Assembly (NCBI RefSeq): GCF_018070465.1
Contig: NZ_JAGPXT010000023.1
Coordinates: forward strand, 1 to 64,000
Length of the DNA: 64,000 nucleotides
Reading direction: 5' to 3'
Source: Micromonospora sp. C95
GTDB taxonomy: Bacteria; Actinomycetota; Actinomycetes; Mycobacteriales; Micromonosporaceae
The translations under genes were made by a program, and so were the position numbers. Below are positions 40,706 to 48,666 of the stretch, one piece after another (position 1 is the first letter of the stretch; the number at the start of each line of letters is the position of its first letter). The notes beneath the pieces are model-generated. The model worked only from the letters and a program-made list of their open reading frames with translations, was not told the origin of the DNA and did no database searches.

Positions 40706-41862
40706 CAGGCCGCGGCGTCCAGCGCGGCCGCGACGTCGGCGACCAGGTCGGCGGGGTCCTCCACGCCGCAGGAGAGCCGGACGAAACCGGGCGCGGTGTC
40801 GTCGCCCCACTGCGCCCGCCGGTCCGCGGTGGTGTGCAGGCCGCCGAAGGAGGTCGCCGCGACGACCAGCCGGGCCGCGTCGAGGAAGCGGGCGACCCGT
40901 TCGGCGCTACCGAGGTCGAAGGAGAGCACGCCCGGCATCCGCCGCAGCTGCCGCACCGCCACCGGGTAGGCCGGGTCGTCCGGCAGGCCGGGCCAGCGCA
41001 GCCCGGCGACGTCGGCGCGCCCGGCCAGCAGTCGGGCCAGCGCCTGCGCGTTCGCCGTCTGCCGGGCCAGGCGCAGGTCGAGGGTGGCCAGCGACCGGTG
41101 GGCCAGCCAGGCGTCGAACGCGCCCGGCACGGCACCGGTCGCGGTACGCCAGGCGGTGACCGTCGACAGCAGTTCCGCCGACCGGGTGGCGACGTAGCCG
41201 AGCAACAGGTCGGAGTGACCGGTCAACGCCTTCGTGCCGGAGGCCACCACCACGTCGGCACCGAGGTCCAACGGCCGCTGCCCGAGCGGGGTGGCGGTGG
41301 TGTTGTCCACGGCCAGCAGGGCACCGGCGGCGTGCACCCGCTCGGCGAGCGCCGGCAGGTCCACCACGTCGAGCCCCGGGTTCGCCGGCGTCTCCACCAG
41401 CACCAGCCGTACCCCGTCGAGGTCCGGGTACGGACCGGCGGTCGGTGCGAACAGCACTCGTACGCCGTTGCCGGCGAGGGTGTCGGTGGCGAAGGCGCGC
41501 ACCGGGAAGTACCCGTCGGCGGGCAGGACCACCGCGTCACCGGCCCGTAGCACCGCCAGCAGCAGCCCGGTTATCGCCGCCTGACCGCTGGCGAAGACCC
41601 GGCAGTCGCCGCCCTCCAACTCACCGACCGCGGCCTCCAGCAGCCGGCGGGTCGGGTTGTCCGGACGCCCGTACCCGTTCGGGGCCGCCGCCGGCCCCTG
41701 CACCGGGTCGAGATGGTACGGCGCGGCGAAGACCGGCCCGGGCAGGAACGGCGCGCCCGGGGTGGGCTCGGGCAGGCCGGCGTGCACGCAGCGGGTGCCG
41801 TCCCCCTGCGCCGGCTGGTCGTGCGGCTCTGGGGTGTCACGCTCGCTCATGGTGCTGCTCAC
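40705..41862 (-). CDS. PLP-dependent trans-sulfuration enzyme (cystathionine gamma-synthase/lyase-like)
   Basis: 385-residue fold-type I PLP enzyme of the Cys/Met metabolism family. Motifs: TRCVHAGLPEPTPGAPFLPGP, NGYGRPDNPTRRLLEAAVGELEGG, FASGQAAITGLLLAVL, VETPANPGLDVVDLPAL, VDNTTATPLGQRPL, and the PLP lysine in VVVASGTKALTGHSD (K211). The exact reaction (gamma-lyase, gamma-synthase, or other) is open. Start GTG 41862 overlaps gpsA's stop by 4 nt; an ATG at 41850 (MSERDTPEP) is equally possible and resembles the ATGAGCGAGCG beginning of the local repeat units. Confidence 0.85.
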   Translation of the reverse strand: MSSTMSERDTPEPHDQPAQGDGTRCVHAGLPEPTPGAPFLPGPVFAAPYHLDPVQGPAAAPNGYGRPDNPTRRLLEAAVGELEGGDCRVFASGQAAITGLLLAVLRAGDAVVLPADGYFPVRAFATDTLAGNGVRVLFAPTAGPYPDLDGVRLVLVETPANPGLDVVDLPALAERVHAAGALLAVDNTTATPLGQRPLDLGADVVVASGTKALTGHSDLLLGYVATRSAELLSTVTAWRTATGAVPGAFDAWLAHRSLATLDLRLARQTANAQALARLLAGRADVAGLRWPGLPDDPAYPVAVRQLRRMPGVLSFDLGSAERVARFLDAARLVVAATSFGGLHTTADRRAQWGDDTAPGFVRLSCGVEDPADLVADVAAALDAAA

Positions 41863-42857
41863 TCCGGCTTCGTGGTACGACTCATCAGGGCCTGGACCGC
41901 CAGCCGGGGATCCACCCCCTCGTGGCAGACCAGCTCGACCTGCTCGGTGATCGGCATCTCCACCCCGTGCGCGCGGGCCAGATCCCGGATCGCCAGCGCG
42001 CTCTTCACCCCCTCGGCGGTCTGCCGGGTGGCCACCCGCGCCTCCTCCAGGGTGGCACCCCGGCCGAGGTGCTCGCCGAAGGTGCGGTTGCGGGCCGACG
42101 GCGACGAGCAGGAAGCCACCAGATCACCCATCCCGGCCAGGCCGGCGAAGGTGAGCGGATCCGCGCCGAGGGCGACCCCGAGCCGGGCGGTCTCGGCCAG
42201 CCCACGGGTGACAAGCATCGCCCGGGTGTTGTGGCCGAAGCCCATCGCCGTGGCGATCCCGTACGCCAGCGCGATCACGTTCTTGACCGCCCCGCCCAGC
42301 TCGCAGCCGATCACGTCGTCGTTCGTGTACGGGCGGAAGTAGGGCGTGGTGATCGACCGCTGCACCAGGGTGGCCCGGTCGGAGTCGGTGCAGGCGACCA
42401 CGGTGGCCGCTGGTTGCTCCGCGGCGATCTCCGGGGCCAGGTTGGGGCCGGACACCACCACCACCCGGTCCGCGGCGACCCGGGCGGTCTCGACGATCAC
42501 CTCGCTCATCCGCTTGGTGGTGCCGAGCTCGATGCCCTTCATCAGCGACACCAGGGTGGCCTCGGGGTGCAGGTGCTCCACCCACTCGGCGAGGTTGCCG
42601 CGCAGGGTCTGCGACGGCACCGCCAGCACCACCATCTCGGCACCCTTGATCGCCTCGACCGGGTCGCCGGTCGCGGTGACCCGCTCCGGCAACACCACGC
42701 CGGGCAGGTACTCGGGATTACACCGCTCGGCCCGGATCACGTCGGCGATCGGCTGGCGCCGCGCCCAGAGCGTCACCTCCCGGCCGGCGTCGGCGAGGAT
42801 CTTCGCGAACGCCGTACCCCAGGACCCCGCCCCCAGCACCGCCACCTGCCCACTCAC
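41859..42857 (-). CDS. gpsA: Glycerol-3-phosphate dehydrogenase [NAD(P)+]
   Basis: Makes sn-glycerol 3-phosphate, the backbone for phospholipids. The 332-residue product has the Rossmann motif VAVLGAGSWGTAFA (6-19), VLAVPSQTLRGNL, LVSLMKGIE, VVSGPNLAPEIA, GAVKNVIALAYGIATAMGFGHNTRA (catalytic lysine), and GMGDLVASCSS. GTG 42857 (MSGQVAVLGAG) is preceded by GGGAGG that belongs to the end of the local repeat. The acyltransferase gene just upstream is on the same strand, so the pair may be one operon. The same gpsA-acyltransferase-cofC neighbourhood occurs in other actinobacteria. Confidence 0.95.
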   Translation of the reverse strand: MSGQVAVLGAGSWGTAFAKILADAGREVTLWARRQPIADVIRAERCNPEYLPGVVLPERVTATGDPVEAIKGAEMVVLAVPSQTLRGNLAEWVEHLHPEATLVSLMKGIELGTTKRMSEVIVETARVAADRVVVVSGPNLAPEIAAEQPAATVVACTDSDRATLVQRSITTPYFRPYTNDDVIGCELGGAVKNVIALAYGIATAMGFGHNTRAMLVTRGLAETARLGVALGADPLTFAGLAGMGDLVASCSSPSARNRTFGEHLGRGATLEEARVATRQTAEGVKSALAIRDLARAHGVEMPITEQVELVCHEGVDPRLAVQALMSRTTKPE

Positions 42858-42878
42858 GCCGCCGCCTCCCTACGGTCG

Positions 42879-43023
42879 GCGCCGCCATGAGGCACCACCG
42901 CACCGCACCGATGATTCGCTCGCTGACGCTCGCTCATGCCGGCACTCCGCTGACGCTCCGCGCCGCCATGAGGCACCACCGCACCGCACCGACGATTCGC
43001 TCGCTGACGCTCGCTCATGCCGC
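42879..43023. repeat. 81-bp repeat between gpsA and the acyltransferase gene
   Basis: Two units, 42879-42959 and 42960 to about 43023 (the second truncated), period 81. On the minus strand the units contain ATGAGCGAGCGTCAGCGAGC and GGTGGTGCCTCATGGCGGCG, the same core as the 80-bp repeat at thiL. The first base copy on the minus strand overlaps the acyltransferase stop (ATGA); the other end provides GGGAGG before the gpsA GTG. Confidence 0.88.
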
Positions 43024-43752
43024 CGCCTCCGGGCGCTGGCGGTCGGGCTGGGGGCGGGTGGAGCGCTGCCACAGCGGCGGGGGCGTGCCACCCCGGATGT
43101 CTGCGAGCATGTCCCGCAGCCGCAGCATGATCACTTCGGTCATCTCCTCCAACACCTGACGGCTCGGGGCGGTGCCGGCCCAGCGGCTCAGGTCGATCGG
43201 CGGCCCGGCCACCACGGTCACCGGGATACGCGGTCGCAGGTTGATCCGGGCGCGGCGCGGATCGAAGATCCGCTCCGGTCCCCACATCGCCAGCGGCACC
43301 ACCGGGGCGCCGGTGGCCAGCGCCAGCCGGGCCGCGCCGGTCTTGCCCTTCATCGGCCACAGGTCCGGCTCCCGGCTGGTGGTGCCCTCCGGGTAGATGA
43401 TCACGGCTCCGCCCGCGTCAAGCGCCTTGACCAGGGCGTCCAGCGACTTCACCGCGTCGACCGAGCCCCGCTCGACCGGAATCTGCCGGCACCGGTGCAG
43501 GATCCAGCCGATCACCGGCACCTTGAACACGCTCGCCTTGCCGAGGAACTGCGGCCATCGCCCGGCGTCGAAGACGAAGTGCGCGGAGACCAGCGGATCG
43601 GCATGCGAGATGTGGTTCGGCACGATGATCACCGGACCGTCCTGGTCCAGGTGCTCCATCCCCCGCCAGGTACGCCGGGTCCATACGGTCATCACCGGCT
43701 TCACCAGCACCACGGCGAACCATTGCCAGAATCCCAGCCTCCGCCGACCCAC
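43015..43752 (-). CDS. 1-acyl-sn-glycerol-3-phosphate acyltransferase (PlsC-like)
   Basis: 245-residue membrane-associated acyltransferase converting lysophosphatidic to phosphatidic acid, or a related acceptor. The catalytic HX4D box is NHISHAD (H47, D52); other acyltransferase blocks are RWPQFLGKASVFKVPVIG, IIYPEGTTSREPDLWPMKGK and GAPVVPLAMWGPERI. One hydrophobic segment near the N terminus (FWQWFAVVLVKPVM). GTG 43752. Together with gpsA and PlsX elsewhere in the window it covers early phospholipid synthesis. Confidence 0.92.
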   Translation of the reverse strand: MGRRRLGFWQWFAVVLVKPVMTVWTRRTWRGMEHLDQDGPVIIVPNHISHADPLVSAHFVFDAGRWPQFLGKASVFKVPVIGWILHRCRQIPVERGSVDAVKSLDALVKALDAGGAVIIYPEGTTSREPDLWPMKGKTGAARLALATGAPVVPLAMWGPERIFDPRRARINLRPRIPVTVVAGPPIDLSRWAGTAPSRQVLEEMTEVIMLRLRDMLADIRGGTPPPLWQRSTRPQPDRQRPEAAA

Positions 43753-43880
43753 CGTGCCTCCTCATGCCCGCCCCGACCCGCCACCGGAGGAGCCCGGTGA
43801 GGTCCGCAGCGGAAATCATGCCTGCTCGCCCCGGGTACGGCCAGTGAGGGTACCGCCGCCCGGCTGGCAGGATGGCAGGC

Positions 43881-44519
43881 GTGACTCAGCCCTGGACGGT
43901 GGTGGTGCCGGTCAAGCGCCTGGCAGCCGCGAAGACCCGGCTGCGTGGCGGGCTGCCGGGCGTACCCCACCAGGAGCTGGCTCTGGCGCTGGCCGCCGAC
44001 ACCCTGGCGGCGGTGCAGGACTGCCCGGGGGTGGCCGAGGTGCTGGTGGTCACCGACGATGCCCGGGTCGCCGGCGTGGCCCGGTCCGGTGGTGCCCGGG
44101 TGCTGCCGGACGTCGCGGCCGGGCTCAACGCCGCGTTCCGGCACGGCGCGGCGGACGCCGCCGGCTGGGTGGCCGGGCTGACCGCCGACCTGCCGGCCCT
44201 GCGCCCGGCCGAGCTGGCGGCGGCGCTGCACGCGGCGCTCACCGGACCGCCCGGGGTACGCCGGTTCGTGACCGACGCCCCGGGCACCGGCACCGTGCTG
44301 CTGGCCGCCCCGCCCGGCGTACCCCTGGACCCGCGCTTCGGACCCGGCTCAGCCGCCGCGCACGCCGCCAGCGGCGCCCGTCCACTCACCGGCGGCTGGC
44401 CGAGCCTGCGGCGTGATGTGGACACCGCCGACGACCTGGCCGCCGCGGCGCGACTCGGGCTGGGTCCGCGCACCACGTCGCTGGCCGCCGGCTGCCTCAC
44501 CGAGTCCTTCTCCACCTGA
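43881..44519 (+). CDS. cofC: Phosphoenolpyruvate/2-phospho-L-lactate guanylyltransferase CofC/FbiD
   Basis: Activates 2-phospholactate or PEP with GTP for coenzyme F420 synthesis. The 212-residue product begins MTQPWTVVVPVKRLAAAKTRLRGGL, with LALALAADTLAAVQDCPGV, VLVVTDDARVAGVA and LTADLPALRPAELAAAL, and ends in WPSLRRDVDTADDLAAA, the standard CofC blocks. I chose GTG 43881 because homologues begin MTxxW at this point; ATG 43872 adds three residues. The position next to gpsA and ppk matches fbiD in mycobacteria, where the substrate is PEP. Other F420 genes are not in the window. Confidence 0.92.
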   Translation: MTQPWTVVVPVKRLAAAKTRLRGGLPGVPHQELALALAADTLAAVQDCPGVAEVLVVTDDARVAGVARSGGARVLPDVAAGLNAAFRHGAADAAGWVAGLTADLPALRPAELAAALHAALTGPPGVRRFVTDAPGTGTVLLAAPPGVPLDPRFGPGSAAAHAASGARPLTGGWPSLRRDVDTADDLAAAARLGLGPRTTSLAAGCLTESFST

Positions 44520-44564
44520 ACGGCGGGTGTGCGCGCCAGCCGGAGGGTTCGGTACGGTGCTGGC

Positions 44565-44762
44565 ATGCAGGGCACGGTGGCGACCTTCGACGCGGCGACC
44601 CGCGGCGGACTGCTGCTGCTTGACGACGGCACCGAGTTGCCCTTCCCGCCCCGGGCGTTCGACGCCTCCGGGCTGCGCCTGCTCCGCCTCGGTCAGCGGG
44701 TGCGCGTGGAGACCGACGCCGCCGGCGACGTCGTCCGCGTGACGCTGCCGACGATGTCCTGA
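44565..44762 (+). CDS. Small cold-shock-domain-like protein
   Basis: 65-residue protein, MQGTVATFDAATRGGLLLLDDGTELPFPPRAFDASGLRLLRLGQRVRVETDAAGDVVRVTLPTM. It has the strand pattern and G(T)V..FD..G.....DDG..LPF layout of an OB/cold-shock fold but lacks the full RNP aromatic motifs of CspA. I recall homologues in Streptomyces at the same place; function unknown. ATG 44565 fits the conserved start. It lies between cofC and ppk, 54 bp before the ppk start. Confidence 0.72.
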   Translation: MQGTVATFDAATRGGLLLLDDGTELPFPPRAFDASGLRLLRLGQRVRVETDAAGDVVRVTLPTMS

Positions 44763-44775
44763 CAACCCGCCGCAA

Positions 44776-44809
44776 GTTCATTTTGCGTTAACCGAGTTCG
44801 GGTGATTAT
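44776..44809 (+). promoter_or_regulatory. PHO box and candidate leaderless promoter of ppk
   Basis: Two adjacent 11-bp direct-repeat units, GTTCATTTTGC (44776-44786) and GTTAACCGAGT (44787-44797), match the PHO-box design of Streptomyces PhoP (conserved 7 bases like GTTCACC plus 4). GATTAT at 44804-44809 resembles a -10 box, which would place the transcript start at the ppk GTG (44816). The PHO box would then overlap the -35 region, a normal place for an activator. Phosphate-starvation control of ppk by PhoP is known in Streptomyces. Confidence 0.6.
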
Positions 44810-44815
44810 GGGCGG

Positions 44816-47110
44816 GTGAGCACCCCTCGCGAACGTCCCGCCAGCCCCGCCGCCACCGACGACACCACCGGCCGCAACGGAGGTCGCCCCCGGGGGACCG
44901 ACGGCCGGTTCCGCAGCACCCGCCCGACTCTCGACGACGGCCCGGACACCGACCCGGCGGCGGCCTCCGCCGGCCTGGAGGAGGTGTTGGACCCGGTCTC
45001 GGAACCGGGGTTGCCGCAGCCCGCCGACGAGCCGCCGTCCGCTCACCCCCTGCCCGAGGACCGGTTCCTCAACCGGGAGCTGTCCTGGCTCGACTTCAAC
45101 GCCCGGGTGCTCGCCCTGGCCGAGGACCCGCACACCCCACTGCTGGAGCGGGCCAAGTTCCTGGCCATCTTCGCCAGCAACCTCGACGAGTTCTACATGG
45201 TGCGGGTGGCCGGGCTGAAGCGCCGGCTCTCCGCCGGGCTACCCGTGCGGGGCGGTGACGGACTGCCGTTGCGTACCCAACTTGCGCTGATCTCCGAGAA
45301 GGCCGCCGCGCTGGTGGCCCGGCAGGCCGCCTGCTACGTCGACGACCTGGTGCCCAAGCTCGCCGCCGAGGACATCCGGGTACTGCGCTGGTCCGACCTC
45401 GGCGACGCCGAGCGGGAACGGCTACGCACCTACTTCCGGGAAAAGATCTTCCCGGTTCTCACCCCGCTGGCGGTCGACCCGGCCCACCCGTTCCCGTACA
45501 TCTCGGGCCGATCGCTCAACCTGGCCGTCGCGGTACGCGACCCGGACGGCGGGCCGGAGTTGTTCGCCCGGGTGAAGGTGCCCAACAACGTGCCCCGTTT
45601 CGTCCGGGTCGACCGGGACCGGCCCGGGGTCCGGATGCTGCCGGTGGAAGATCTCATCTCGGTGCACCTCGGTCAGCTCTTCTCCGGCATGCAGGTGGTC
45701 GAGTGCCACCTGTTCCGAGTCACCCGCAACGCGGAGGTGGAGGTCGACGAGGACCGGGACGAGGATCTGCTCCAGGCGCTGGAGCGGGAGCTGGCCCGCC
45801 GCCGCTTCGGCCCGCCGGTACGACTGGAGGTGGCCGCCTCCATCTCCGACCACATGCTGGAACTGCTCGTCCGGGAACTGGACATGGACACCCAGGACGT
45901 ACTGCGGGTCCGTGGTCTGCTGGATCTCTCCGCGCTGTGGCAGCTGTACGGCGAGGCCGACCGGCCGGACCTGAAGGATCCGCCGTTCGTGCCGGCCACC
46001 CACCCCCGGCTCGCCGAGGGCGAGGTGCCGCGCAGTGTCTTCGCCACCCTGCGCGACGGCGACGTGCTCGTGCATCACCCGTACCACTCCTTCGCCACCA
46101 GCGTGCAACGGTTCATCGAGCAGGCCGCCGCCGACCCGAACGTGCTGGCCATCAAGCAGACGCTGTACCGCACCAGCGGTGACTCACCGATCGTGGACGC
46201 GCTTGTCGACGCCGCCGCCGCCGGCAAGCAGGTCGTGGTGCTCGTCGAGGTGAAGGCCCGCTTCGACGAGGTGGCGAACATCGGCTGGGCCCGCACGCTG
46301 GAGCGGGCCGGCTGCCACGTGGTGTACGGCCTGGTCGGTCTGAAGACCCACTGCAAGACCGCCCTGGTGGTACGCCAGGAGGGCAACCAGATCCGCCGCT
46401 ACTGCCACATCGGCACCGGCAACTACCACCCGAAGACCGCCCGGCTCTACGAGGACTTCGGCATGCTCACCGCCGACCCGGAGATCGGCGCCGACCTGAC
46501 CGACCTGTTCAACGTGCTCACCGGGTACAGCCGGCAGACCGCGTACCGGCGGCTGCTGGTGGCACCGCAGGGCATCCGCAGCGGCCTGATCGAGCGGATC
46601 GAACGGGAGACCAACCATGTCCGGCTGGGCATGCCGGGTCTCGTCCAGTTCAAGGTGAACTCGCTCGTCGACGAGGAGATCACCGACGCGCTGTACCGGG
46701 CCTCCCAGGCCGGCGTGCACGTCGACCTGATCATCCGGGGGATGTGCACGCTGCGACCCGGGGTGCCCGGGCTCTCGGAGAACATCCGGGTGCACTCGAT
46801 CCTCGGTCGCTTCCTGGAGCACTCCCGGGTCTTCCGCTTCGGCAACAACGGCGACGCGGAGTTCTGGATCGGCTCCGCCGACCTGATGCACCGCAACCTG
46901 GACCGGCGGGTGGAGGCACTGGTCCAGGTCACCGATCCGGTGGCCCGGGCCGAGCTGGACCACGTGCTCGGTGCCGCGATGAGCCCGGACGTGGACGCGT
47001 TCGAGTTGGCCGGCGACGGCACCTGGAGCCGCCGGGCGGGCCGGCCGGAGGCACCGCTGAGCCACCTTCAGCACCTGCTGCTGCGTCGCGTCGGCAGCAC
47101 GGCCGGTTGA
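44816..47110 (+). CDS. ppk: Polyphosphate kinase 1
   Basis: Reversible synthesis of inorganic polyphosphate from ATP. 764 residues: a disordered N-terminal extension (1-80, RPASPAATDDTTGRNGG), then FLNRELSWLDFNARVLALAED..TPLLERAKFLAIFASNLDEFYMVRVAGL. The catalytic core holds IKQTLYRTSGDSPIV, VEVKARFDEVANI, the phospho-accepting His in GLKTHCKTALVVR (H512), HIGTGNYHPKTARLYEDFGMLT and a second key His in GRFLEHSRVFRFG (H669). GTG 44816 (MSTPRERP) is probably leaderless. Followed by a CYTH-CHAD gene at 23 bp and mutT1. Confidence 0.95.
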   Translation: MSTPRERPASPAATDDTTGRNGGRPRGTDGRFRSTRPTLDDGPDTDPAAASAGLEEVLDPVSEPGLPQPADEPPSAHPLPEDRFLNRELSWLDFNARVLALAEDPHTPLLERAKFLAIFASNLDEFYMVRVAGLKRRLSAGLPVRGGDGLPLRTQLALISEKAAALVARQAACYVDDLVPKLAAEDIRVLRWSDLGDAERERLRTYFREKIFPVLTPLAVDPAHPFPYISGRSLNLAVAVRDPDGGPELFARVKVPNNVPRFVRVDRDRPGVRMLPVEDLISVHLGQLFSGMQVVECHLFRVTRNAEVEVDEDRDEDLLQALERELARRRFGPPVRLEVAASISDHMLELLVRELDMDTQDVLRVRGLLDLSALWQLYGEADRPDLKDPPFVPATHPRLAEGEVPRSVFATLRDGDVLVHHPYHSFATSVQRFIEQAAADPNVLAIKQTLYRTSGDSPIVDALVDAAAAGKQVVVLVEVKARFDEVANIGWARTLERAGCHVVYGLVGLKTHCKTALVVRQEGNQIRRYCHIGTGNYHPKTARLYEDFGMLTADPEIGADLTDLFNVLTGYSRQTAYRRLLVAPQGIRSGLIERIERETNHVRLGMPGLVQFKVNSLVDEEITDALYRASQAGVHVDLIIRGMCTLRPGVPGLSENIRVHSILGRFLEHSRVFRFGNNGDAEFWIGSADLMHRNLDRRVEALVQVTDPVARAELDHVLGAAMSPDVDAFELAGDGTWSRRAGRPEAPLSHLQHLLLRRVGSTAG

Positions 47111-47133
47111 GCGCGCGAGAATAGGCTGGGCAG

Positions 47134-48666
47134 ATGGTCGAGGAGGAACGGAAGTTCGCGGTGGAGGCCGGGTGGCTGCTGCCCGACCTCTCCCCCGCCG
47201 TGCCGGCGTCGGGGAGCGTCCGGGCGCTGGCGCCGGTGACCCTCGTCGCCACCTACCACGACACCGTGGACCTGCGGCTGGCCCGGGCGGGTGTCTCGCT
47301 GCGGTACCGCGAGGGTGACGAGCTGCCGTGGACGGTGAAGTTGCCGACCGGCAGCCCCGGTGTCCGCCACGAGATCTCCCGCTCCGGCCCGCCCGACGCG
47401 ATGCCGGCGGAACTGGTCGAGCTGGTCACCGTGTTCCACCGGGGTGCCGCGCTGACCCCGGCGGCGGTGGTGCGCACCGTCCGGCACGCCCACGAGATCG
47501 TCGACGAGACCGGCCGGGTGCTGGCCGAGGTGGTCGACGACCAGGTCACCGTGCTGGACGCGGAGGGCAACACCACCGCCGCCTTCCGCGAGGTGGAGGT
47601 GGAGCGCAAGGCCGGTGACGGCGCACTGCTCGACCGGCTCACCGAACTGCTGCGCGACGCCGGTGCCCGGGGCGGCGACTTCACCCCCAAGCACGTACGC
47701 GCGCTCGGCCGGGCGGCCACCGCCGAACCGGACCTGGTCGCCCCGGACGAACTGCCGGCCGATCCGAGTGCCGCGGCGGTGGTCACCGAGGCGGTACGCC
47801 GCGAGGTGGCCCGGCTGTTGGCGCACGACCCGCTGGTCCGGCTGCGCGCACCGGTCGGCGACGACGACACCGCCGTGCACCAGATGCGGGTGGCCTGCCG
47901 GCGGTTGCGCAGCGACCTGAAGACGTTCGGCCCGCTGGTCCGTCCCGCGTGGGCCCGGCCGCTGCGTACCGAGTTGAAATGGCTGGCGGACGCCCTGGGG
48001 GCGGCCCGGGACGCGGAGGTGCTGCGGGAGCGGTTGCGCCGCACCGCCGCCGCCGACCCGGTCGCTCCGGTGGATCCGGCGGCGGTCGACCGGCTGGACG
48101 CCGTACTCGCCGGTTGGCAGGAGGAGGCGCTGACCGGGGTCGACGAGGCGCTGCGCTCGCCCCGGTACCTCGCCCTGGTCGACGCACTGGTGCTGGCGGC
48201 CCGGGCACCGCGACTCACGCCCCGGGCGGGCGCACCGGCGCGGCGGGTGCTGCCGGGACTCGTGGCCCGCCCGTGGCGACGGTTGGTTGGCACATCGAAG
48301 AAGCCGAGCGGCGTGGCGATGCTGCACCCGGCCGGGCCGGACGAGCAGTGGCACACCGTACGCAAGCAGGGTAAGCAGGCCCGCTCGGCGGTGACGGCGG
48401 TCGCGCCGGTGCTCGGCGGGGACGCGGCGAAGCTGGCCCGGGCGCTGGCGAAGGTGCAGAACCTGCTCGGTGAGCACCAGGACGCGGCGGTGGCCGCCGA
48501 GACCTGGCGCGCGGTGGCCGAGGCTCGGCCCGACGACCATCAGTTGGCGATGACCGCGGGCCGGCTGCTGGAGCGCGAGCGGGCGACCGTGCGGCGGGCC
48601 CGGGCGGACTTCCCGTACGCCTGGCGGCGCGCCAGCCGGCGACGCCGGACCCGGTGGCTGGCGTGA
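47134..48666 (+). CDS. CYTH and CHAD domain protein
   Basis: 510 residues: N-terminal CYTH (triphosphate-tunnel) domain beginning MVEEERKFAVEAGW (the ExExK-type triphosphate motif) with LARAGVSLRYREGDELPWTVKLP and AFREVEVERKAGDG, then a C-terminal CHAD domain (from about 225; AVHQMRVACRRLRSDLKTFGPLV, LKWLADALGAARDAEVL, HTVRKQGKQARSAV). CHAD domains bind polyphosphate and CYTH domains hydrolyse or bind triphosphates, so placement directly behind ppk suggests a role in polyphosphate storage or turnover. ATG 47134. Its stop overlaps the mutT1 start by 3 nt. Confidence 0.9.
   Translation: MVEEERKFAVEAGWLLPDLSPAVPASGSVRALAPVTLVATYHDTVDLRLARAGVSLRYREGDELPWTVKLPTGSPGVRHEISRSGPPDAMPAELVELVTVFHRGAALTPAAVVRTVRHAHEIVDETGRVLAEVVDDQVTVLDAEGNTTAAFREVEVERKAGDGALLDRLTELLRDAGARGGDFTPKHVRALGRAATAEPDLVAPDELPADPSAAAVVTEAVRREVARLLAHDPLVRLRAPVGDDDTAVHQMRVACRRLRSDLKTFGPLVRPAWARPLRTELKWLADALGAARDAEVLRERLRRTAAADPVAPVDPAAVDRLDAVLAGWQEEALTGVDEALRSPRYLALVDALVLAARAPRLTPRAGAPARRVLPGLVARPWRRLVGTSKKPSGVAMLHPAGPDEQWHTVRKQGKQARSAVTAVAPVLGGDAAKLARALAKVQNLLGEHQDAAVAAETWRAVAEARPDDHQLAMTAGRLLERERATVRRARADFPYAWRRASRRRRTRWLA

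Noticed and set aside
42854..43360. Frame giving in-frame repeated MSERQRANHRCGAVVPHGG peptides
   Set aside because: The repetition comes from the 81-bp DNA repeat, the frame overlaps the acyltransferase gene in another phase, and the related 80-bp array at thiL is not in-frame, so no repeat protein is implied.
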